Shown: positions 8,501-17,178, numbered from the stretch's first letter. The stretch: DNA of 32,406 bases from a bacterium (GCA_024224995.1 JAAENB010000138.1:1-32406); one strand, 5' to 3'. The notes: a model not told the origin generated them from the letters alone. Numbers and translations: made by a program.

Positions 8501-10827
8501 TTATCAGGCATTGGAAAGAGCATTTGCGAACGGGATTGCAGCCCTTAAAGGACGCGTACCGCTACAGCCTTGAAACAGGGGACCAGGAATACGCCAGTTA
8601 TAGCCTGTTTAATTATTACGTGAATTTTTTCCAGGCCGGGATAGAACTGCCCGAAGTTCAAAAGCAGTTTGATATATGCTGCAAAGCCATAGGGCAGTTA
8701 AACCAGGAACTTGCGCTGCACTGGGCTTTCCAGGTCAATCAATTAGTTTTGAATTTGATAGAAAAACCGCGAGATCCCGTTTCTTTAACCGGGGAATTAT
8801 ACGATGAAGAAAAGATGTTTCCTATTCATAGCAAAAGAAATGATAACCCCGCGCTTTTTATTTTACACTTTTGCAAACTGATCCAGTGTTATATTTATCA
8901 TGAATTTCGTTCAGCGGAAAAAAATGCAATTGAAGCAAAAAAATATTTATTTGGGTCCATATCTACTTTTGCCGTATCGAGCTTTTATTTTTATGAAACC
9001 CTTTCTTTACTGGCGCTCTACCCGGAAGTGTCTCAGTTGGAACAGCGTAGTATTCTTATAAAAGTGGCAAACCGGCAATTGAAAATAAGGAAATGGGCCC
9101 GCTTCGCGCCTATGAATTACCTTCATCGCCGGTTCCTGCTGGAAGCGGAAAAGGCATCGGTTCTTAAAAAAGACATAAATGCTGCGCGAATGTATGACAG
9201 GGCAATCAAAAAGGCGCGTGAAAACAGTTTTTTACATGAAGAGGGGCTCGCGAATGAACTGGCCGCGAAATTTTACCTGCTGCGGAAAAAGGATCGAATT
9301 GCGGCAAGTTACATAAAAGATGCCCGTGAATGCTACCTGCGGTGGGGAGCAAAAGCAAAAGTTGATGATATAGATAAACGATATCCTTTGCTGGTTACTT
9401 ATTTTGATGAATCCCCGTATCCTTATGAAACTGTTTCACCTCCATTGGGAGATACAATCGCAAAGAACTGGGAAGCGCTCGATCTTTCTACGGTAATGAA
9501 AGCATCGCAGGCTTTGTCAGGAGAGATCGTGCTGAGTAAACTCCTGGTAACTTTAATGCGGCTTTCTCTTGAAAGCGCGGGAGCGGAAAAAGGGTTTCTC
9601 ATTCTTGAAGATAGAGGACAATTGTTAATAGAAGCAAAAGGAGAGATCGACAGGGAGGAAGTTACTGTATTACGGTCCATCCCGGTTGATGAAAGTAAGG
9701 AATTATCTGCTTCAATTGTTAATTATGTGGCTCGAACGGAAAACACTTTAATTTTGCATGACGCGTCGAATAAAGGTGATTTCACAAATGATCCCTATAT
9801 TCTGGAGAATAAACCAAAATCGATATTAGCGCTGTCTATAATAAACCAGGGAAAACTGACCGGGATATTGTACCTTGAGAACAGCCTTACTACCGGGGCA
9901 TTCAATGATGAACGGGTAGGAATTTTAAAGATCCTGTCATCACAGGTGGCAATATCCATCGATAATGCCCGGCTGTATGAAAACCTTGAGGAGAAAGTCC
10001 AGGAGCGGACGGAAGAGCTGAACGCGGCAATGCAGGAAATGGGAATTATGAACGAAGAGCTGAAAACAGCGCAGGATGTAGCGAAAAAGGATATGGTCAT
10101 GGCAGTAAATGTGCAAACAAATTTTCTGCCGAAAACAGTACCGGAGAGTGATGAGTGGGAAGCAGCGTATATCTTCAGGCCAATGACCGATGTCTCAGGG
10201 GATTTTCATGATTTCTATGTTCACAATAGCCGGTTAGCAGGAGTGGGGTTATTTGATGTCTCAGGACATGGAATAGCATCGGCGCTCATAACAATGATCG
10301 CCAAATCCATCATATCCCGCAGTTTTACTGATTTGTATGATATGAGCCTGCCGGAAGTGATACAAAATGCCAATGCCGGGCTGCAAAATGAAATTGGAAC
10401 GGTCGATAACTATCTAACCGGTATAGTCTTACGATTGCACAAGAGCAAAGTTGAATATGTAAACGGATCTCATCCGGATATTTTTATAAAGTCAAAGAAC
10501 CGGGTTTACCCCGCAAGAAAGGAATCGGGCAGCAGGATTAATGGTTTTTTTCTGGGCGTGGCCGACATGAGCTTCGATTTTGAAGTGTTGGAGTTCGCGG
10601 TAGAAAAAGACGATATCATTTTACTCTATACCGATGGTTTAACAGAGACCTTAAGTGAACAAAAAGAAGAATACGGAATCAAAAGAATGAAGGAGGCATT
10701 TCTAAAAGCGCCAACAGGCTCGGCGCAGGAAACGCTTAATTTTATTCTGGAAGATTTTTATAATTTTGTGGAAAACAGGTATTACCTGCATGATGATATG
10801 ACTGTTATTGTTTTAAAGAAGTTGTAA
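5548..10827 (+). CDS. Giant signalling protein 1: pseudokinase-AAA ATPase-GAF-SpoIIE/PP2C phosphatase
   Basis: The product has 1759 residues. Residues 1-272 have a Ser/Thr-kinase fold (SPEQTGR activation-segment end, DxYSLGI). Key residues are replaced: Arg36 for the VAIK Lys, N128 for the HRD Asp (HKNLHSNN) and G147 for the DFG Asp (GFG). An AAA_16/STAND-type ATPase follows, with LFGRNEE at 299, Walker A GNAGIGKT at 328-335 and LFLDNCQWAD at about 454-463, where the usual second Asp is N458. Residues from about 600 to 1290 are alpha-helical, TPR-like. A GAF domain spans about 1311-1460 and a short coiled coil follows. A SpoIIE/PPM phosphatase ends the protein, with SGDFHDF (D1552), DVSGHG, YTDGLTE (1694-1700) and HDDMTVIV. 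The layout is like the cyanobacterial and proteobacterial kinase-AAA-GAF-histidine kinase family, but with a phosphatase output. It is cytoplasmic, with no membrane segment seen. The target is unknown. The next gene starts 1 nt after its stop. Confidence 0.88.
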   Translation: MERVPGYEIKERIDDSRAYPLYRAINENSGDRVILRPLQAGFFSYSVITRLKQEYQTINSFNLTGVIKTYDIINYKDGVALIHEDFNGYSLKKEISTGTFDSKAFLNIAIAIAGILGELHRRDIVHKNLHSNNVLVQRAEETVKITGFGISPVMLHESEIKEGLALVDESMLYMSPEQTGRIKKIVDYRTDLYSLGIIFYEMLMGHVPFNSTDPMEIIHSHLARKPLSPVRADPSIPGVISGIVMKLLSKATEERYQNAFGLMADLEECRVRLLAKEKITHFELAEKDNVVKFKIPGKLFGRNEEIRILLSGFERAAVGRCEIMLVSGNAGIGKTALVNEIHKPVAAKKGYFIYGRYEQLGVEPYSAIIRAFRRLTRQVLSESKEKIMRLKNDLLTALGPNGKVISDVIPGIEPIIGKQPEIGELDAEGSQNRFNHVFKNFVRVIARKEFPIALFLDNCQWADNASLQLLKILVTDPDIKYLFLIGAYRDSEIGESHPTVEVLREIEREHTPVSRMALGPLKVNHVNDSLSNFLGHPREIIFPLAELVHRKTGGNPFFINQFLTTLYEKKLLQFVSYQDGKGKGGWQWNIDAVKNVQVTDNVVKLMAEKITRLEENSIEILKICSCIGSRFDLDTVSLILEKTIEETLYDLAEATREDILDSRDHLYMFQHDRIREAAYSLIPEEKKNSLHLKIGRLMLKQINDNDDKDVLYDRIFYIVNQMNFGIMLISRQNDKDELAGLNLVAGRKARSSAAYSSQLRYLETGIQLAGEGGWTGNYDLTLALYTEAAEAAYLCGYYNKAEALSNVVLEKSGDLLEKVHVYVIKIRLRIAQYQLVEALQTARETLKLLGIRLPRRAGIARGVAELVRTWYTLLGKKIEDLALLPEMEDPYRLAATRVMLCMGPAALFVEPMLGTIIICKAARLAIKYGNNPWAAFIYTTYGMILCGVLGAINSGYRFGRMGLRLARERKDKRAQARVMELFNFFIRHWKEHLRTGLQPLKDAYRYSLETGDQEYASYSLFNYYVNFFQAGIELPEVQKQFDICCKAIGQLNQELALHWAFQVNQLVLNLIEKPRDPVSLTGELYDEEKMFPIHSKRNDNPALFILHFCKLIQCYIYHEFRSAEKNAIEAKKYLFGSISTFAVSSFYFYETLSLLALYPEVSQLEQRSILIKVANRQLKIRKWARFAPMNYLHRRFLLEAEKASVLKKDINAARMYDRAIKKARENSFLHEEGLANELAAKFYLLRKKDRIAASYIKDARECYLRWGAKAKVDDIDKRYPLLVTYFDESPYPYETVSPPLGDTIAKNWEALDLSTVMKASQALSGEIVLSKLLVTLMRLSLESAGAEKGFLILEDRGQLLIEAKGEIDREEVTVLRSIPVDESKELSASIVNYVARTENTLILHDASNKGDFTNDPYILENKPKSILALSIINQGKLTGILYLENSLTTGAFNDERVGILKILSSQVAISIDNARLYENLEEKVQERTEELNAAMQEMGIMNEELKTAQDVAKKDMVMAVNVQTNFLPKTVPESDEWEAAYIFRPMTDVSGDFHDFYVHNSRLAGVGLFDVSGHGIASALITMIAKSIISRSFTDLYDMSLPEVIQNANAGLQNEIGTVDNYLTGIVLRLHKSKVEYVNGSHPDIFIKSKNRVYPARKESGSRINGFFLGVADMSFDFEVLEFAVEKDDIILLYTDGLTETLSEQKEEYGIKRMKEAFLKAPTGSAQETLNFILEDFYNFVENRYYLHDDMTVIVLKKL

Positions 10828-10828
10828 T

Positions 10829-13800
10829 ATGGAAATAATTTCGGGTTATACAATATTAGAGAGAATAGCTGAAACCAGGGGAGCATATATTTTCAGGGCT
10901 CAAAAAGAGGAGACGAATAATCCCGTAATTATTCATATTCTAAAAACAGAATATCCCTCACCATCGGAAGTTGTGCAATTCAAGCAGGAGTATGAAGCGG
11001 TAAAAGGGGTGGATCTACCCGGAGTAATAAAGCTATACGACCTTATTGCGTATAAAAAAGGATTCGCCATAGTATTGGAAGATTTTGAAGGAGTAACACT
11101 TAAAGATCTGCTGGTGCGTGGTCCTTTGCCATTGAAACAGTTTTTGCGGGCAGCAATAACCATAGCGGAAATACTTGGCAGGATACATAGTAAAAATATT
11201 GTCCATAAAAGCATAAAACCACAGAATATACTATTTAATCCCGAAAATGAAGAAATAGTAATAAGTAACTTTGGTTTCACAAATAGACTAACCAGGGAAA
11301 ATGAAACAATCTATCAACCGGAGACAATACAGGAGAACCTGGTATATCTTTCTCCTGAACAGACCGGCCGCATGAACAGGTCTGTTGACTACAGGACCGA
11401 TTTCTATTCCCTGGGTATTACGTATTACGAAATGCTTGCCGGGAAAGTGCCGTTTAATTCCGATGATCCCCTTGAGGTTATTCATTCTCATATCGCAAAA
11501 AAGCCCGTGTTACCGGGGGAACTGAACGAAGAGATCCCTTCTCCTGTTTCGGATATAATTATGAAACTGCTGTTAAAGACCGCGGAAGAACGGTACCAGA
11601 GCGGTGTTGGAGTTGCTTTTGATTTGAAAGAGTGCCTTGAGCAATTAGAAACAAAAGGACATATTGAACCTTTTGAACCGGGCCTGAAAGATATATCTTC
11701 CAGGTTTAAAATTCCACAAAAACTGTTTGGCAGGGACAATGAACTGAAACAGCTCATCGAAGCTTTTCAACGGGTATGCAAACCTCTTAAAAAAGAGCGA
11801 GGGGTAGAGCTGCTGCTTGTCTCGGGTAATGCCGGGGTTGGTAAATCGGCCCTGGTAAATGAACTGCATAAACCTGTTTTTGCGAAACGGGGTTATTTCA
11901 TTTTCGGAAAATATGAAGAGTTCAGACAGGATGTACCGTATAGTTCAATTATCCAGGCATTCCAGAGAATAATACGGCTTATCCTGTCGGAAAGCAAAGA
12001 ACAGATTCACACCTGGAAAGAAAAAATTCTGGAAGCCCTGGACGCCAATGGAAGCGTTATTGCGGAGATATTACCCGACATAGAGTTAATCATTGGGAAA
12101 CAGCCCGGTCTTCCGGAAACAGGGCCGGAGGAATCGAAGAACAGGTTTAACCTGGTGTTTAAAAATTTCATAAAAGTTTTTGCCGGGAAGAGGCATCCTC
12201 TTGTGTTGTTCCTGGATGACCTGCAATGGGCAGACTCAGCCAGTCTTGACCTGCTGCGGAAGCTCATGACGGATCAGGATTTAAAGTACCTGTTTTTAAT
12301 AGGCGCTTACCGGGATATGGAAATAGAATTATCATACCCCCACGCGGCCGCGTTAAAAAAGATGGAAGAAGCCGGAGTGAGGATTACTTCCCTGTCTTTA
12401 TTGCCCTTAACAAAAGAAGATACAGCGGAATTTATCTCCGATTTTATTCATTCAGATAAAGAGCATGTACTCCCCCTTGCGGAATTGGCGCATAAGAAAA
12501 CAGGAGGCAATCCTTTTTTCGTAAACCAGTTCATGAAGACAATCTATGATAGTGCTGTATTGGTGTTTAATCCGGAAACGGGCTGGGAATGGGATATTGA
12601 AAAAATAAACAGGGTTCAGGTAACGGATAATCTTGTAGAACTGATGGCGGCAAAAATAACAACCCTTAACGAACGAACCAGGGAAATATTGAAGATTTGC
12701 GCCTGTATTGGGAACCGGTTTGATCTGGAAACAGTCGCGGCAATAAGCGGAATGTCCATTGAGGCAGCCCTGGAAGATCTTACGGACGCGATCCTTGAAG
12801 ACCTGGTAGATAATAATACTTCTGATTTGTATATTTTTCATCATGATAGGATCCAGGAGGCAGCGTATTCATTGATCACTCCTGCCGACAGGGAAGAGCT
12901 TCATTACCGGATTGGTAAACAGATCCTGGAAAAAACAGAAGCAGAAGCCCTTGAGGATAAAATTTTTTATATCGTGAACCAGTTGAACCTGGGGATCAAC
13001 CTTTTTAAAACCGAAGAGGAATTGTATGAACTTGCCGGGTTGAACCTGGCAGCAGGGAAAAAAGCAAAAAGAGCGACTGCGTACCTCCAGGCATTAAAAT
13101 ACCTGGAAACCGGAATAAAAATTATTACCGAAGCCGGAGATGGAATTTGTTGGGAGAAACAATACGCTCTTACGGTATCATTATATGAAGAGGCTGCGGA
13201 AGCTGCTTATTTAAATACTGATTACGAACGGATGAAAATTTTTTCGGAAAAGGTTTTGGAGAATGCCCGTTCTTCAATAGATATGGTGAAGGTGTATGAA
13301 GTTGAAGTAAAGACTTATATGGCCCGGAATATGCCTCTTGAGGCAATACAAACAGGAGCGGAAGCTCTCAGGAAACTGGGAATAAAAACCCCCACAAAAT
13401 GTAAAAAATTTCATATTGTACTTAACTATTTGATCTTAAAGATGCGAATGTGTGGTAAAGATCCGCAAGAGCTTATTGATCTACCGGAATTGACTGATCC
13501 TTTTGCCCTGGCAAAATTGCGCTTGATGTCGAGTGTCAGTTCTGCGGCCTATTGGGCCGATCAAGAGCTCCTGGCGCTTTTGATCTTAAAGATGATACGC
13601 CTGTCGATCAAGCATGGCAATACGGGTATGTCTCCGTATAATTATGCAGCCTATGGCCTGATACTTTGCGTACAGGGAAGGATAGAGAAAGGATATAAAT
13701 TCGGAGAACTGGCTCTAAACCTGCTGGAGAAAATGAATGTTAGCGGGGAGCGGGCCAGAACACTCCTCGTTATGAACGCTTTTGTGAAGCATCATAAAAA

Positions 13801-16222
13801 GCATGGAGCCGAGACCCTGGAGCCCTTGCTTATGGCATACCATGAGGGGCTCAAGAGCGGGGATGTGGAATTCGCGTCGTATAGTCTCCTTGCCTATTGT
13901 AATCACCTTATGGAAGTGGGAGACAATCTTGAACAGGAAAGCAAAGAAATTGAGAAGTATATTCGTGACCAGAATATATTAAAACAGGAGCAGCAGGCAT
14001 ATACAACAAGGATCTATCATCAAACCATTCTAAACCTCATGAACGGAGATGGAAACCCGGTTTTTTTAAAAGGGAGGAGTTATAATGAAGACAGGATGAT
14101 CTCAATTCATACTGAAGCAGGGGATTCAATGACACTTTGCTCATTATATTTTAATAAATTGGTCTTAAGTTTTATATTTAAGAAGTATGAAGCAGCTCTT
14201 GAGAACGCAGAACGCGCCGGGGTATTGCTGGGCAGTATTGCCGGGACTTTAAGTTTTCCGAAATTTTATTTTTTTGATTCCCTGGTACGGTTGGCCCTGT
14301 ATGAGCGGCTGTCGAAGGGCAGCCGCAAAAAAATGCTAAAAAAGGTCTACGCGAACTTAAAAAAATTACGGGAATGGGCATATCACGCGCCAATGAACCA
14401 GCTTCACCGGTGTTACTTGATTGAGGCGGAAATAGCCGGGGTCAGGGGAAAAGATCGTAAAGCGATGGGATTGTATAAAAATGCCATAGAGATGGCCCAT
14501 AAGAATGAGTATGTCTGTGACGAAGCTATAGCCAATGAACTGGCAGCAGGGTATTACCGGTCCATAGGATTTAAAGAGCTGGCCGGGTATTATATGACCG
14601 AAGCAATATATGTTTACTCCAGGTGGGGAGCGGCAGCAAAAGTAAAGGATCTTCGGAAAAACTATCATGAATATAGTGCATTGTCACATCGTATCTATGA
14701 TTCCCCGGATACAGTGCTGAGTCCAAAAGAACGGATCTCGGAGATGCTGGATATTTCTACGGTACTGAAAGCGTCACGAGCCCTGTCGAGCGAAATATTA
14801 TTAAACAAGCTATTGGTAACAATGATGCGGATTCTAATGGAGAACGCGGGAGCGGAGAAAGGGATTATTATTCTTGAAAAAAATGACCGCTTCCTGGTTG
14901 AAGCGGAAGGGAGCATTTACGTGGAGGAGGTAAACGCGCTGCAGTCGATCCCGGTGGAAGAGCATGATGGGCTCTGTCCGGCAATAATTAATTATTGTTC
15001 CCGTACTCAGCAGACCCTGATATTAAATGACGCCTCAAATGAAGGGGCCTTTGTGAACGATCCCTATGTGGCAACAAACAAGCCGAAATCTATTTTATGC
15101 GCGCCTGCCATAAACCAGGGCAGGCTGGCGGCAATGCTTTATTTTGAAAATAATCAAACCATTGGGGCTTTTACCCCGGAGCGGCTGGAGGTGTTAAAAA
15201 TATTCTTATCCCAGATCGCTATTTCAATTGAAAATGCCGGGCTGTATGAAACCCTGGAACAAAAGGTCAAAGAGAGGACTGAAGAGTTGTACGAGGTTAT
15301 GGAAAAACAGAAGGCAATGAATAAGGATTTAATAGAAACGAACAGCAGTCTGGAAAAAACGCATAATAAATTAGAAAGACGAACGGAAGAGATGCTTCAA
15401 GCAATGGAAGATCTTGAAATAATGAATTTTAATCTCGAAAAGACCTATAATAAGCTTGAAACAGCACATATGGTAGCAAAGAAAGATATGGATATGGCAA
15501 TACATATTCAGCGGAATTTCCTGCCCCAGGAAGTTCCGCAGTCTTCGGACTGGGAAGTCGCGTATTCCCTTGATGCCACAGCAGGTGTTTCAGGGGATTT
15601 TTATGATTTTTATTTTCATGAAGATGGGTTTACAGGGCTAGGGCTGTTTGATGTATCGGGGCACGGAATAGCATCGGGACTGATAACAATGTTAGCCAAA
15701 TCCATCCTGGCCAGAAGTTTTACCGCCTGTTATGAACAGGGGCTGAACGAGGTTCTAGCGCACGCGAATGAAGGATTGCAAAAAGAATTATGGCATGTTG
15801 ATAATTACCTTACCGGAGTTATGCTCAGGTTCAAGGATAACCTGGTGGAATATGTGAATGCCGGGCATCCGGATGTATTTATCCGGTCAAAGGGAATGGT
15901 GACTCCGTTGCGGAAAGTGGATGGAGGATCGGTTTCGGGATTATTGCTGGGATTAACGGGATTTAGTTTTCCTTATGACCGCCTGATATTTTCAGTTGAA
16001 CAGGGTGATTTTATTTTATTATATACCGATTGTTTAATGGAAACGGATAATTTTGATGAGGAAGAGTATGGGATAGAGAGGATCAAAGCGGCCCTGACCC
16101 GGGCTCCCGAAGGTTCAGCGCAGGAGATCCTGGAATATGTCTTGAACGATTTTTATGAATTTATTGAGAATAAGGAAAGAATGGACGACGATTTAACGGT
16201 CATTGTCCTGAAGAAATTGTAA
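10829..16222 (+). CDS. Giant signalling protein 2: tandem paralogue with pseudokinase-AAA-GAF-SpoIIE/PP2C
   Basis: The 1797-residue product is homologous to the preceding protein over its whole length. The kinase-like domain (1-275) has His36 for Lys, S128 for the HRD Asp (HKSIKPQN, keeping Lys130 and Asn133) and N147 for the DFG Asp. The ATPase keeps Walker A (GNAGVGKS, 333-340) and a canonical LFLDDLQWAD with D463 and D464. After the helical middle, GAF starts near 1307. The coiled coil before the phosphatase is about 42 residues longer than in protein 1 and looks internally duplicated (two EKT-x-NKLE segments). The phosphatase has SGDFYDF (D1590), DVSGHG and DDLTVIV, but YTDG has become YTDC (C1735). 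TAA-T-ATG spacing from the first gene implies translational coupling, and the two proteins may act as a pair. Substrates are unknown. Confidence 0.88.
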   Translation: MEIISGYTILERIAETRGAYIFRAQKEETNNPVIIHILKTEYPSPSEVVQFKQEYEAVKGVDLPGVIKLYDLIAYKKGFAIVLEDFEGVTLKDLLVRGPLPLKQFLRAAITIAEILGRIHSKNIVHKSIKPQNILFNPENEEIVISNFGFTNRLTRENETIYQPETIQENLVYLSPEQTGRMNRSVDYRTDFYSLGITYYEMLAGKVPFNSDDPLEVIHSHIAKKPVLPGELNEEIPSPVSDIIMKLLLKTAEERYQSGVGVAFDLKECLEQLETKGHIEPFEPGLKDISSRFKIPQKLFGRDNELKQLIEAFQRVCKPLKKERGVELLLVSGNAGVGKSALVNELHKPVFAKRGYFIFGKYEEFRQDVPYSSIIQAFQRIIRLILSESKEQIHTWKEKILEALDANGSVIAEILPDIELIIGKQPGLPETGPEESKNRFNLVFKNFIKVFAGKRHPLVLFLDDLQWADSASLDLLRKLMTDQDLKYLFLIGAYRDMEIELSYPHAAALKKMEEAGVRITSLSLLPLTKEDTAEFISDFIHSDKEHVLPLAELAHKKTGGNPFFVNQFMKTIYDSAVLVFNPETGWEWDIEKINRVQVTDNLVELMAAKITTLNERTREILKICACIGNRFDLETVAAISGMSIEAALEDLTDAILEDLVDNNTSDLYIFHHDRIQEAAYSLITPADREELHYRIGKQILEKTEAEALEDKIFYIVNQLNLGINLFKTEEELYELAGLNLAAGKKAKRATAYLQALKYLETGIKIITEAGDGICWEKQYALTVSLYEEAAEAAYLNTDYERMKIFSEKVLENARSSIDMVKVYEVEVKTYMARNMPLEAIQTGAEALRKLGIKTPTKCKKFHIVLNYLILKMRMCGKDPQELIDLPELTDPFALAKLRLMSSVSSAAYWADQELLALLILKMIRLSIKHGNTGMSPYNYAAYGLILCVQGRIEKGYKFGELALNLLEKMNVSGERARTLLVMNAFVKHHKKHGAETLEPLLMAYHEGLKSGDVEFASYSLLAYCNHLMEVGDNLEQESKEIEKYIRDQNILKQEQQAYTTRIYHQTILNLMNGDGNPVFLKGRSYNEDRMISIHTEAGDSMTLCSLYFNKLVLSFIFKKYEAALENAERAGVLLGSIAGTLSFPKFYFFDSLVRLALYERLSKGSRKKMLKKVYANLKKLREWAYHAPMNQLHRCYLIEAEIAGVRGKDRKAMGLYKNAIEMAHKNEYVCDEAIANELAAGYYRSIGFKELAGYYMTEAIYVYSRWGAAAKVKDLRKNYHEYSALSHRIYDSPDTVLSPKERISEMLDISTVLKASRALSSEILLNKLLVTMMRILMENAGAEKGIIILEKNDRFLVEAEGSIYVEEVNALQSIPVEEHDGLCPAIINYCSRTQQTLILNDASNEGAFVNDPYVATNKPKSILCAPAINQGRLAAMLYFENNQTIGAFTPERLEVLKIFLSQIAISIENAGLYETLEQKVKERTEELYEVMEKQKAMNKDLIETNSSLEKTHNKLERRTEEMLQAMEDLEIMNFNLEKTYNKLETAHMVAKKDMDMAIHIQRNFLPQEVPQSSDWEVAYSLDATAGVSGDFYDFYFHEDGFTGLGLFDVSGHGIASGLITMLAKSILARSFTACYEQGLNEVLAHANEGLQKELWHVDNYLTGVMLRFKDNLVEYVNAGHPDVFIRSKGMVTPLRKVDGGSVSGLLLGLTGFSFPYDRLIFSVEQGDFILLYTDCLMETDNFDEEEYGIERIKAALTRAPEGSAQEILEYVLNDFYEFIENKERMDDDLTVIVLKKL

Positions 16223-16253
16223 TGCTCTCCCCCTTTGGAAGGCCAAAAAAAAT

Positions 16254-16282
16254 TTGACAAAAGGCTTTCATTATTATACTTT
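16254..16282 (+). promoter_or_regulatory. Strong sigma-70-type promoter for the small ORF at 16316
   Basis: TTGACA (16254-16259) is consensus. The -10 may be TATACT (16275-16280, 15-nt spacer) or TACTTT (16277-16282, 17-nt spacer). A purine-rich ribosome site (GGAGGG) lies about 9 nt before the ATG at 16316. Confidence 0.65.
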
Positions 16283-16315
16283 TAATGTACAGGACACAAG
16301 GGAGGGTGTGTTACA

Positions 16316-17011
16316 ATGAAGATAATAACGGATTTTAATGAAATTGCTCCGGGCAGAGCAAGAAGAAGTACAATCCCGCAAAAACCTGTTCCCAGGGCGC
16401 AAAATACTCAAAAAAAAGCGCCGGTAAATACAGACCTGGCTCAATCGGTACGGACAAGAGCGACCAGGGAAAAAACTCTTGGAGACGCGCTCAGTATTGC
16501 CCAGATGTCACAGGCAGTTATACAACGGGCAATAGTAATATCCTCGCGATTGAGAAGTATCGCGGCTGAGGCAATGACAACGGGACGAATTGATACAGCG
16601 GAATTGGAACTGGCAACTTCCGATATTCGTTCATCAATGGGGGATCAGCAGCAGGAGGTTGCGGCGCCACCGCCGAAAACAGTTGCTATACCCGCAGCTG
16701 CTCCGGAAATAAACAATATGCAGCAGGTTGCTGAAGAAATGACCGCAGGCAGGAATCCCGGACCTGAAAGGCTTGAAGGATTGATAGAAGCCCTGGGGAA
16801 TAAGTCGGCAGCTCTGGGTGGAACCATTGGACAAATAAAAGATACAATGGGGGAATTAGTTTCGGCATATCCGGAAGGCGGCGGTGATATTCCCGGAATT
16901 GTTTCAGGTACGGCAAATGCAATATCCGGTCAGCCTGGATCGGCTCTTTTAGCCCAGGGCAATATAAGCCATGACACTGCAAAACAGGTTGTTTTTGAGG
17001 TAAACTCTTAG
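16316..17011 (+). CDS. Unrecognised helical Ala/Pro-rich protein, faint flagellin-like segment
   Basis: The 231-residue product is not one I recognise. Residues 1-45 are basic and Pro/Gln-rich, presumably disordered. Residues 55-110 form an amphipathic helical stretch (LSIAQMSQAVIQ, then LRSIAAEAMTTGRID) whose spacing resembles the flagellin D1 pattern SxAQ...LxRIRELAxQAxTG. Residues 115-135 are a Pro/Ala linker. The C-terminal half has helices and Gly-rich turns. There is no signal peptide or membrane segment. It has its own strong promoter and a good ribosome site after the giant signalling genes, so it is probably expressed at a higher level than they are. The flagellin resemblance is short and may be only convergent helix composition; a structural or assembly protein is one guess. 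Confidence 0.7.
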   Translation: MKIITDFNEIAPGRARRSTIPQKPVPRAQNTQKKAPVNTDLAQSVRTRATREKTLGDALSIAQMSQAVIQRAIVISSRLRSIAAEAMTTGRIDTAELELATSDIRSSMGDQQQEVAAPPPKTVAIPAAAPEINNMQQVAEEMTAGRNPGPERLEGLIEALGNKSAALGGTIGQIKDTMGELVSAYPEGGGDIPGIVSGTANAISGQPGSALLAQGNISHDTAKQVVFEVNS

Positions 17012-17020
17012 AAAGAGCTA

Positions 17021-17056
17021 GTTTGCCGGTCGGCATAAGCTGCCAAATTTTTTAGA
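17021..17056 (+). terminator. Possible terminator after the 231-aa gene
   Basis: Short GC-rich stems (TGCCGGTCGGCA at 17024-17035; GGCA/TGCC around 17032-17044) are followed by AAATTTTTT. The placement is right but the stem is short. Confidence 0.4.
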
Positions 17057-17074
17057 ACAAAATTGAGAATTATC

Positions 17075-17103
17075 TTGACATTAGATTAATTTTCATATAA
17101 ATG
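17075..17103 (+). promoter_or_regulatory. Orphan sigma-70-type promoter in intergenic region
   Basis: Consensus TTGACA (17075-17080) is followed by TATAAA (17096-17101, 15-nt spacer) or TAAATG (17098-17103, 17-nt spacer). No start codon with a ribosome site follows within 200 nt, and a terminator-like hairpin ends at 17175, so the transcript may be a small RNA. Confidence 0.5.
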
Positions 17104-17109
17104 TTCATA

Positions 17110-17178
17110 CATACATTGATCGAAAATCGCTATGTCTTAAAAAGTCGGACCATATCTGCGGAAATGCCGCTTTTTAGG
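17110..17178 (+). ncRNA. Candidate small RNA between orphan promoter and terminator-like hairpin
   Basis: The predicted transcript of about 65-70 nt starts after the orphan promoter and ends in a hairpin at 17139-17175. Its AAAAAG-T-CGG arm pairs with CCGCTTTTT, with one bulged T. An alternative inner stem, GCGG (17158-17161) with CCGC (17167-17170), shares the same 3' arm. There is no ORF inside. No known RNA family is recognised. The rest of the gap (17179-17360) contains one further hairpin and A/T-rich DNA. Confidence 0.35.

Noticed and set aside
1297..16222. SbcCD plus giant ATPase proteins as an anti-phage defence island
   Set aside because: SbcCD is a normal housekeeping pair and the giant proteins look like GAF/phosphatase signalling proteins with no nuclease, toxin or integrase nearby; no support beyond proximity.
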